Assembly: GCA_025449725.1 (NCBI GenBank) | Contig: JANWIU010000008.1 | Coordinates: forward strand, 1-7,357 | Direction: 5' to 3' | From: Pseudobdellovibrio sp. | GTDB lineage: Bacteria; Bdellovibrionota; Bdellovibrionia; Bdellovibrionales; Bdellovibrionaceae | Length of the DNA: 7,357 nucleotides | Part shown: positions 1 through 4,854 of the stretch, piece after piece | Position numbering within the stretch: the first letter of the stretch is position 1 | How the letters are laid out: each line of letters opens with the position of its first letter | The notes under the pieces: model-generated | Seen by the model: the letters and a program-made list of their open reading frames with translations, nothing else | Told to the model about the DNA's origin: nothing | The model's database searches: none | Position numbers and translations under genes: made by a program

Positions 1-514
1 AACGAGAGTTTGTAACAGCCATGATGTTTGCATCAACAGTCATCATTAAGTCGCGGCCTGTAGAACAAGGTGACCAGTCGATTGATGTTGAGATCAATTC
101 ATTTTTTAAGCTGTAGTTGTCAGCAACACCTTGAGAAAAATTCTTTCTGAAGATAGCTGGACGTTTTTGACCAACATAAGCGTAGCGAGCTTCAAAAGAA
201 CCGCGGCCACCTGCTGGGATCGCAGCAAAGCCACGATAGTCAAAGGCGATCAGGGCAACTTGATAACCAGGTCCTACTGAAACCGGAATACGTAAGTTAC
301 AAGATTTACGGTCAAACTGCGCGTTTTGCGGAGTTGGAGCCTGTGCTACGAAGCTGTCAAACAATACTGACAGGATCTGTTGATCATCAGTGATTGAAAC
401 TGATGCTGAACCAGCAGGACAGCCTGTTCCGCCGTAAGCTGGAATGCCTAAACGGATTTGAGCTTCTGCTGCAAGACCTAGTGTCAAGATTGCGATTGAT
501 AGTAAAGATTTCAT
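1..514 (-). CDS. DUF4360-family exported protein, 3' end cut by window edge
   Basis: The reading frame starts at ATG 514-512 and stays open to the window edge, giving 171 residues with no stop. Residues 1-18 form a Sec signal peptide (MKSLLSIAILTLGLAAEA, cleavage near A18/Q19). The mature part shows the DUF4360 pattern: GTGCPAGSASVSI (residues 30-41), an IL-VLFDSFVAQ strand (47-58), DRKSCNLRIPV (68-78), a FDYRGFAAIPAG turn (91-102), and DWSPC (146-150). Cys32, Cys72 and Cys150 are spaced as in that family and may form disulfides outside the cytoplasm. Family members are usually about 200 residues, so perhaps the last 10-30 residues are missing. The biochemical role of the family is unknown. 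The start is supported by a good Shine-Dalgarno (520-525), and a sigma-54-like promoter lies 70-85 bases upstream. Family assignment is from memory of the motif pattern and is fairly secure; function is not assigned. Confidence 0.88.
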   Translation of the reverse strand, partial: MKSLLSIAILTLGLAAEAQIRLGIPAYGGTGCPAGSASVSITDDQQILSVLFDSFVAQAPTPQNAQFDRKSCNLRIPVSVGPGYQVALIAFDYRGFAAIPAGGRGSFEARYAYVGQKRPAIFRKNFSQGVADNYSLKNELISTSIDWSPCSTGRDLMMTVDANIMAVTNSR

Positions 515-519
515 TTTTT

Positions 520-525
520 CTCCCT
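520..525 (-). promoter_or_regulatory. Ribosome binding site of the DUF4360 gene
   Basis: On the minus strand AGGGAG sits five bases upstream of ATG 514. It is a near-ideal Shine-Dalgarno sequence and fixes this start codon, the first residue of a clean signal peptide. Confidence 0.8.
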
Positions 526-583
526 TTATTGGTTTTGGTTTTTTTAACTTTTGTCCTTTTTCAAAGACACGCTGAGACACTAT

Positions 584-599
584 AGCAAGGGTGTTGCCA
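584..599 (-). promoter_or_regulatory. Sigma-54 (RpoN)-type promoter for the DUF4360 gene
   Basis: The minus strand reads TGGCAACACCCTTGCT from 599 down to 584. It has the invariant GG and GC doublets of the -24/-12 elements (GG at 598-597, GC at 586-585) separated by exactly 10 bases, within TGGCA and TTGCT. This matches the sigma-54 consensus TGGCAC-N5-TTGCW except at one position. Transcription would start near 573, leaving a leader of about 60 bases before the ATG at 514. Promoters of this type need an AAA+ enhancer-binding activator, so the gene would be switched on by a signal. The match is seen directly; use by RpoN is inferred. Confidence 0.6.
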
Positions 600-620
600 A
601 GATTTTTAAAGCCAAAAGGA

Positions 621-643
621 CACCTCAAGTAATACTTGAAGTG
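621..643. repeat. Inverted repeat with 10-base arms, possible terminator or activator site
   Basis: Arms 621-630 and 634-643 surround a 3-base centre (631-633) and match at 9 of 10 positions (TCAAGT-AAT-ACTTGA core plus CAC/GTG ends). In minus-strand RNA the one mismatch becomes a G-U pair, so the whole 10-bp stem can form. The RNA then continues UCCUUUUGGCUUU, a weak U-tract, so this could end the fibre transcript about 217 bases after its stop. Alternatively, its centre is about 60 bases upstream of the predicted sigma-54 start point, so it could be a protein-binding dyad for that promoter. The sequence alone does not decide between the two. Confidence 0.6.
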
Positions 644-859
644 AGATTTCGTATAAAAAATTCCAGAAAACAGGCAGAATTCATGTAGTTAGAAATGGTT
701 GTGATTTTTACTATAATTGAAACTTATGACAAAGAGACACCAGTATAAATTTATGTAGGAAGGAATTTACAATCTGACACTGTAATGGCTTCACAAGTTT
801 TAAGAGGTAAAATTGCATTTCACTCTATGACAGATTTTTTTGGAACAGTTTACAAAGAA

Positions 860-3800
860 TTATGGAACAACCGAGTACTCTACAAATGACCCGGCTTTAA
901 TAGTAAGTGTGGCTGTCGTTGATTCTGAACCAAAAGTTAATTGAACTGTACCGTTGGCAGTTGGAACTAATATTCCTTCAACAGTTGAAATTACAACTAA
1001 CGGCGCAGCAGCCGCAGTATTCAATGCAGAAACCACGTCACCTGATGAGTTGATCACCCCTTGATAATATGCACCCGTGCTATCTGTTCCGGAAGCTATG
1101 TTTGCAACGGCGGACGCCGCAGTTACAGTGGGATAAGTAAGGCCCAATTTCAAACCCATATTAGTTGCAGTAGAAGTATAAAGAATCTGAAATTTATATC
1201 GATATACGTTTCCAGAAACAACTGAGAATGACATATTTGTAGCATTCACCACCGATGTACTCGAAGTGGCTTGATCCGCAGTTGCACGTGAAAAACGAGG
1301 CACTCCGTAGGCCGGCACCCATTGCGATCCGTTGTAAACCAAAGCTTGGCCGGTCACTGGTGTCGTGCCGTTCACAGAAACTCCTTTAATACGGTCAACA
1401 GAAACAGTCGATACCGTTCCCGTTACATCACCCGATAATGCCGTTGACGTCGTAACAGCTACCGTTGGCAATGTTGAAGCCGGAATTCTTGCGGTACCAT
1501 CTAACTGAACAACATTTGAAGCAGAAGCTCCGGCATTTAATACCGCTGCTGTTCCTAATCCTGAAATATCACTGCTTACAAGCGTAACAGCACCTGTACG
1601 GCCCGCTACGGATGTGACAGGGAAAGTAATGGCCTGACAAGCCCAAGTATCACTAACAGTATTCCAATAAGATGTTTGTGAAGTTGTACAACTTGCTGCC
1701 GGCGCTAAATCAGCATTGTAGGCAGAGACGTCGACAGGAGTAAAACCTAGAGCAGCCTGCTTACCGTTAAAAGTACTCCAGTCAGCAGAACTTAAGTAAC
1801 CCGCAGTGGAAGCAGAAGCTTGGGTTAAAGTAATATTTGGATTTGTTCCGCCGCTTGAGCTTAAAGGAGCTGATGCAGTTACTGAACTTACTGTTCCGCC
1901 CGCAGCCGAAACGTTGGCCCAGCTTAAGTTACCTGCGCCGTCAGTAAGAAGAACCTGCCCTGCTGAACCATTGTTGCCCGGTAAGTTTAAAGTCAAATTC
2001 GAACTTAATCCCGCCGGTGCTTTTAAGTTAATTGAATTTGAACCTGAAGTTAAAAATACATTTGCTGTTGTTGTATTTGAAGCGGCCACATTGGCTGCAG
2101 ACAACGAACTGGAAGTAATGGCTGATACGGCAACATTTCCGGAAGCATCACGTTTTACAATCGTACTTGCTGTATTAGATGAAGTGGCTACCGCTGTATC
2201 ATTTACCGAAGCTGCAATTTGCGAACTGGTTTTACCACCCACAGAAACAACAGAGTTGGCACTGATAGTGCCCGACACATCTCCGGCTAAAGCGGTTGCA
2301 TTTGTTACTACGGAATTAGGTAAAGTACTAACCGGAATTTTTGAACCGGCATCAAGTTGTACCAGATTATTCGGCGACGTACCTGCATCAAGCGCTGCTG
2401 CAGTCCCTAAACCTAAATTCACACGTGCTGTTGCCGATGAAGACAGATCGCTTAAGTTATTTGAAGTATTCAACGGAGTAAAACCCAAGGCGTTTTGTTT
2501 GCCATTAAAAGTACTCCAGTCAGCGGAAGATAAATACCCTGCTGCACTGTTGGAGGCCTGAGCTAAAGTAATATTTGGATTTGCTCCACCTGAAGAACTA
2601 AGTGGACCTGATGCCGTTACTGAATTAACTAATCCTGTCGGTAACAAGCTTGAAGGGATTTTTGCAGAACCATCCAGTTGCACAACATTGCCCGCAGCCG
2701 TACCTACATTTTGTGAAGCAGCTGAGCCTAAACCTGAAATGTCTGAACTGGTTAATGTCACAGCCCCAGTGCGGCCTGCAACGGACGTCACCGCATCTGC
2801 AGGGAAGGAGATATTTAAACATCCCCACGTATCACCAATAGAATCCCAGTACGGAGTTTGTACATTGGAACAAGACGCCGCACCTGCAACGTCAGTATTG
2901 TAATCAGAAGCTTGTAATGCACCTGTGATTCTTGCATCGTCACCGGCAGCCACAGTTCCGGCTGTGGTTCCCACAGAAATAGAAATATCAGGATTATTAC
3001 CGCCCGAAGAACTTAACGGAGATGATGCGGTTACAGAAGTTACTGTTCCACCTGATGAAGAAACTGATGCCCACGAAAGATTGCCGGAACCATCGGTTTG
3101 TAAGAACTGTCCGCCGCTTCCATTGCTACCAGGTAAGTTTAAAATCAAATTTGAAGATAATCCTGAAGGCGCTCTTAAACGAATCGAATTCCCGGCGTCA
3201 AAGAGGTAAAGATTCAAAGTCGAGTTACTGCTGCTAGAAATAATATTTGAACTGAAGTTGCCTGAACCATCACGTTTTACGATCGTACTGGCTGTATTAG
3301 CAGAGCTTGCACCTTGAACGTCGTTAACGGCATTAGCCACTTCTGAACTTGTCTTCCCGCCTACGGCCACAACAACGCTGGCAGCAGTTGTTCCTGAAAC
3401 ATCACCATCTAAGTTGGCAACTGTACCGCTGACCGCCGGTAAAAAAGCTGACGGAATTTTACCGCTGCCATCCAATTGCACTAAATTACCCGAAGAAGAA
3501 CCTGCATTTAATACTGCTGCGGTTCCTAATCCTGAAATATCTGAATTAGAAAGTGTTACCGCACCTGTTCTGCCGGCAACGCTTGTTACAGTTGCAGACG
3601 GCATATTCGCCGGAACATATTGTGTACCATTAAATTGTAAAACCTGGCCCGATGTCGGAGCAGATGAACTAACCGGAACACCCTTGATTTTATCAACGCT
3701 TGTAGACGACTGACCGCCGCTGACATCGCCACTCAGCGAACCTGAAAAGCTCACTGCTGTTGCTACAGATCCTGAGCTTGCGAAATTTATTAAATTACTT

Positions 3801-4372
3801 AAGCGGGTCGCATCTAATAATAGGTTATTCAAATTAGTTTGATTTAACTGAGAAGATGTATTTCTTACTAAAAGTTCTGAAGCCGTAATTCCACCGACAG
3901 CATCGGCCTGAACAGCATAAGGCACACTTCGCATATTGAAATTCACAATAATATTATCTGACATCAATACGGTTGATACGCGGATAACACGTTTATCTCC
4001 TGCTGCAGGAGTATAAGTTTGCCCTGTTGAGACGGCGTTGTTATTGGCATCAACACAGACTAAGCCGGTTTTTGCAATCGTGTTGTTATAGACTTGAACT
4101 AACGTTAAGCCCGGATCATTCGAACCCAAAGTGCCGGTTCCAAGAGCGAGAGAGACCGCACCCTCCGTTACATTTTGCGATGAAAAATCTTCTTCACGCA
4201 AAATACAACCGGTCGATGGCGATAAAACATATACTTTGAAATTAACTCCGCTTTCAGTTGGGTAAGTGCCACCTGGCGATTTCAATTTTAGCTGAATAGG
4301 AATGCCGACTTCTGCTGATTGAGCTACAAAAGCTGCGCTAAGAATTAATAAAAATAATTTAATATTATTCAT
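860..4372 (-). CDS. Giant modular surface fibre, mosaic adhesive trimer (MAT)-like adhesin
   Basis: This 1170-residue secreted protein is predicted to be a trimeric surface fibre. Residues 1-20 are a Sec signal peptide. Residues 21-155 form a beta-rich head with Cys56 and Cys106, ending in the RSVPYAVQAD motif (148-157) common at the head-shaft junction of such fibres. Residues 160-200 are Leu/Asn-rich with heptad-like spacing, probably a short helical trimer. Residues 215-1021 are a shaft of shuffled repeats, including three copies of VTSVAGRTGAVTL (262, 528, 919), a phage tail-fibre motif, and two of GYLSSADWSTFNGK. Residues 1022-1170 form a beta-rich tip like C-terminal domains of phage virion proteins. 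No S74 chaperone, sortase signal or beta-barrel anchor is visible. The start has AGAGG six bases upstream and overlaps the lipoprotein stop. The layout matches Bdellovibrio MAT proteins, which bind prey surfaces; this role is inferred. Bacteroidota-like tail-fibre homologues are the alternative reading. Confidence 0.9.
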   Translation of the reverse strand: MNNIKLFLLILSAAFVAQSAEVGIPIQLKLKSPGGTYPTESGVNFKVYVLSPSTGCILREEDFSSQNVTEGAVSLALGTGTLGSNDPGLTLVQVYNNTIAKTGLVCVDANNNAVSTGQTYTPAAGDKRVIRVSTVLMSDNIIVNFNMRSVPYAVQADAVGGITASELLVRNTSSQLNQTNLNNLLLDATRLSNLINFASSGSVATAVSFSGSLSGDVSGGQSSTSVDKIKGVPVSSSAPTSGQVLQFNGTQYVPANMPSATVTSVAGRTGAVTLSNSDISGLGTAAVLNAGSSSGNLVQLDGSGKIPSAFLPAVSGTVANLDGDVSGTTAASVVVAVGGKTSSEVANAVNDVQGASSANTASTIVKRDGSGNFSSNIISSSSNSTLNLYLFDAGNSIRLRAPSGLSSNLILNLPGSNGSGGQFLQTDGSGNLSWASVSSSGGTVTSVTASSPLSSSGGNNPDISISVGTTAGTVAAGDDARITGALQASDYNTDVAGAASCSNVQTPYWDSIGDTWGCLNISFPADAVTSVAGRTGAVTLTSSDISGLGSAASQNVGTAAGNVVQLDGSAKIPSSLLPTGLVNSVTASGPLSSSGGANPNITLAQASNSAAGYLSSADWSTFNGKQNALGFTPLNTSNNLSDLSSSATARVNLGLGTAAALDAGTSPNNLVQLDAGSKIPVSTLPNSVVTNATALAGDVSGTISANSVVSVGGKTSSQIAASVNDTAVATSSNTASTIVKRDASGNVAVSAITSSSLSAANVAASNTTTANVFLTSGSNSINLKAPAGLSSNLTLNLPGNNGSAGQVLLTDGAGNLSWANVSAAGGTVSSVTASAPLSSSGGTNPNITLTQASASTAGYLSSADWSTFNGKQAALGFTPVDVSAYNADLAPAASCTTSQTSYWNTVSDTWACQAITFPVTSVAGRTGAVTLVSSDISGLGTAAVLNAGASASNVVQLDGTARIPASTLPTVAVTTSTALSGDVTGTVSTVSVDRIKGVSVNGTTPVTGQALVYNGSQWVPAYGVPRFSRATADQATSSTSVVNATNMSFSVVSGNVYRYKFQILYTSTATNMGLKLGLTYPTVTAASAVANIASGTDSTGAYYQGVINSSGDVVSALNTAAAAPLVVISTVEGILVPTANGTVQLTFGSESTTATLTIKAGSFVEYSVVP
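1767..2524 (-). repeat. Exact 20-base in-frame direct repeat pair (E modules)
   Basis: The same 20 bases occur at 1767-1786 and 2505-2524, encoding the ADWSTFN part of both E modules. They are 738 bases (246 codons) apart and in the same frame and orientation. Exact codon identity here, while surrounding codons differ, suggests either recent exchange or strong constraint on this peptide. Confidence 0.85.
2146..3300 (-). repeat. 33-base in-frame direct repeat pair with two mismatches (B modules)
   Basis: Bases 2146-2178 and 3268-3300 agree at 31 of 33 positions and encode the NTASTIVKRD segment of both B modules. They lie 1122 bases (374 codons) apart, in frame. This is the longest near-identical stretch noticed between the two halves of the shaft. 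Confidence 0.85.
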
Positions 4373-4625
4373 CCAGCACCTCTACTGTCCATCCATTGGC
4401 CAACGAAGTTTTTTCAACCGGATCAGAATTATCAATAGAAACAGACCATCCACCAGATGTGGTCACAGTCTCACCGTACTTCATCACGGCAGTACTTGGT
4501 GATGTTACGGGAACCGGGCTGGCGCCAGGTGCATTACCACTCGGTTGACCGCAACCGGCCACTGCTAAGAGCACAGCTCCACAGAAAAGTGTTTTAATGA
4601 TGACAGCCTCAGATACGTACCACAT
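4365..4625 (-). CDS. Small outer-membrane lipoprotein coupled to the fibre
   Basis: The frame encodes a type II signal peptide with lipobox LAVAGC; from the ATG at 4625 the lipidated residue is Cys25. The mature part is only 62 residues: a Gly/Pro/Ser/Thr-rich tether, then two short beta-like motifs, GWSVSI and GWTVEV, in an acidic tail ending VLDE. The residue after Cys is Gly, not Asp, which favours outer-membrane sorting by the Lol rule. I do not recognise a named family. The gene is first in the operon and its stop overlaps the fibre start, so it may anchor, export or cap the fibre; this is inferred. The start is doubtful: ATG 4625 has no Shine-Dalgarno and lies about 3 bases from the predicted transcription start. 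GAGG at 4607-4610 points instead to ATC 4601 or ATT 4598, giving a compact 16-17 residue signal peptide (MKTLFCGAVLLAVAGC from ATT). Confidence 0.82.
   Translation of the reverse strand: MWYVSEAVIIKTLFCGAVLLAVAGCGQPSGNAPGASPVPVTSPSTAVMKYGETVTTSGGWSVSIDNSDPVEKTSLANGWTVEVLDE
4379..4383 (-). promoter_or_regulatory. Ribosome binding site of the fibre gene, inside the lipoprotein gene
   Basis: AGAGG on the minus strand lies six bases upstream of ATG 4372 and within the last codons of the lipoprotein gene. The start codon overlaps the lipoprotein stop (ATGAATAA, 8 bases shared), the classic arrangement for translational coupling. Confidence 0.75.
4607..4610 (-). promoter_or_regulatory. Shine-Dalgarno-like GAGG pointing to a non-AUG start
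   Basis: GAGG (within TGAGG) on the minus strand is 5 bases upstream of ATC 4601 and 8 bases upstream of ATT 4598. It lies downstream of the only in-frame ATG (4625). No ATG, GTG or TTG occurs between that ATG and the signal-peptide core. It may set the true start of the lipoprotein at a rare codon. Confidence 0.4.
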
Positions 4626-4634
4626 ATATATAGC

Positions 4635-4661
4635 TTATCGGAATCTGTTAAAGTTTCGTTA
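4635..4661 (-). promoter_or_regulatory. Sigma-28 (FliA)-type promoter of the lipoprotein-fibre operon
   Basis: On the minus strand TAAC (4661-4658), then exactly 15 bases, then TCCGATAA (4642-4635). The flagellar sigma-28 consensus is TAAA-N15-GCCGATAA, so the -10 element matches 7 of 8 and the -35 core 3 of 4 with ideal spacing. Transcription would start near 4628, just ahead of the lipoprotein gene. Control by a motility sigma factor would fit expression in free-swimming attack-phase cells; that link is inferred. Confidence 0.55.
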
Positions 4662-4674
4662 AAATTTGAAGAAG

Positions 4675-4707
4675 TTATTGTCAATGCGTTTCAAAACCGG
4701 ACAATAA
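4675..4707. repeat. Inverted repeat upstream of the fibre-operon promoter
   Basis: Perfect 8-base arms TTATTGTC (4675-4682) and GACAATAA (4700-4707) flank a 17-base spacer. The near arm ends about 11-14 bases upstream of the sigma-28 -35 element, a usual place for an activator or repressor site. On the minus strand the near arm also overlaps a perfect TTGACA (4684-4679), but no good -10 box lies 16-18 bases downstream of it. A regulatory role is inferred only from position and symmetry. Confidence 0.4.
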
Positions 4708-4854
4708 TACCGTCAACGCAAACAAGTAAATTACTGGAACCGATTTGGTTTTAAGTTGATATAGCGGTACTGATTCAGTCTATCGTTTCAAAATGATATT
4801 TTTGATAAGCCCAAAGGACAGACGCTTTAGTCCTGTTCAGACTTAGGTATAAAT

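Larger units (their letters stand above)
515..859. other. Intergenic region between fibre and DUF4360 genes
   Basis: These 345 bases hold no supportable gene on either strand. From the DUF4360 side they contain the Shine-Dalgarno site, a sigma-54-type promoter (584-599) and the inverted repeat at 621-643. The stretch from 644 to 859 is AT-rich and shows no hairpin followed by a U-tract close to the fibre stop. Just after that stop the minus strand carries two direct copies of TGTTCC, the second followed by seven A residues, which is not a terminator. The fibre mRNA therefore probably has a long 3' untranslated region. Confidence 0.7.
1551..3541 (-). repeat. Exact 20-base in-frame direct repeat pair (A modules)
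   Basis: The same 20 bases occur at 1551-1570 and 3522-3541. They encode part of the SDISGLGTA segment of A-module copies 3 and 1. The copies are 1971 bases apart, exactly 657 codons, so recombination between them would delete 657 residues and leave the frame intact. Confidence 0.85.
1310..3730 (-). repeat. Shuffled protein-coding repeat modules of the fibre shaft
   Basis: Seven module types recur in the fibre (residue numbers). G (GDVSG to VPA): 215-255, 981-1021. A (VTSVAGRTG to LP): 262-312, 528-578, 919-969, with a half copy at 653-685. B (GDVSG to KRDGSGN): 323-372, 697-746. C (LRAPSGLSS to LSW): 396-434, 780-818. D (SVTASxPLSSSGGxNPxI): 446-463, 584-601, 830-847. E (AGYLSSADWSTFNGKQ): 611-635, 857-881. 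F (Cys-pair module): 491-524, 885-918. The order is G-A-B-C-D-F-A-D-E-A'-B-C-D-E-F-A-G. This amounts to a duplicated block with a period of about 374-394 residues, bracketed by G modules. Most codons have diverged, but several short stretches stay nearly identical. Confidence 0.9.
4626..4854. other. Intergenic region between the glycan ligase and lipoprotein genes
   Basis: The 229 bases hold the sigma-28-type promoter (4635-4661) and the inverted repeat (4675-4707). A weak 5-bp hairpin (AGGAC 4815-4819 with GTCCT 4830-4834, 10-base loop) lies 21-40 bases past the ligase stop, but no proper U-tract follows in the minus-strand RNA, so it is a poor terminator. No coding frame is supported on either strand. 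Confidence 0.65.

Noticed and set aside
394..585. 63-residue plus-strand frame across the start of the DUF4360 gene
   Set aside because: It is antisense to a recognised signal peptide and family motif, and extends over the sigma-54-type promoter. Nothing supports it as a gene.
1806..2561. 251-residue open frame on the plus strand within the fibre gene
   Set aside because: It lies antisense to the repeat shaft and is an Ala/Glu/Pro/Val-rich mirror of its Ser/Thr/Gly codons. It has no signal, domain or convincing ribosome site, and the minus-strand frame is clearly the coding one. The other plus-strand frames in 2650-4239 are rejected for the same reason.
1310..3730. CRISPR array or tandem non-coding repeats
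   Set aside because: The repeats are unevenly spaced, translate in one continuous frame and preserve protein rather than DNA sequence.
860..4372. Prophage tail-fibre gene as part of an integrated phage
   Set aside because: The fibre has a Sec signal peptide, is coupled to a lipoprotein, and no other phage gene, integrase or attachment site lies in the window. A host surface fibre with phage-like modules fits better.
4656..4684. Sigma-70 promoter with a perfect TTGACA -35 upstream of the fibre operon
   Set aside because: At 17 bases spacing the -10 would be TAACGA, a poor match. The sigma-28 reading fits better.
4815..4834. Hairpin after the ligase stop as a terminator
   Set aside because: Only 5 base pairs with a 10-base loop and no real U-tract after it on the minus strand.
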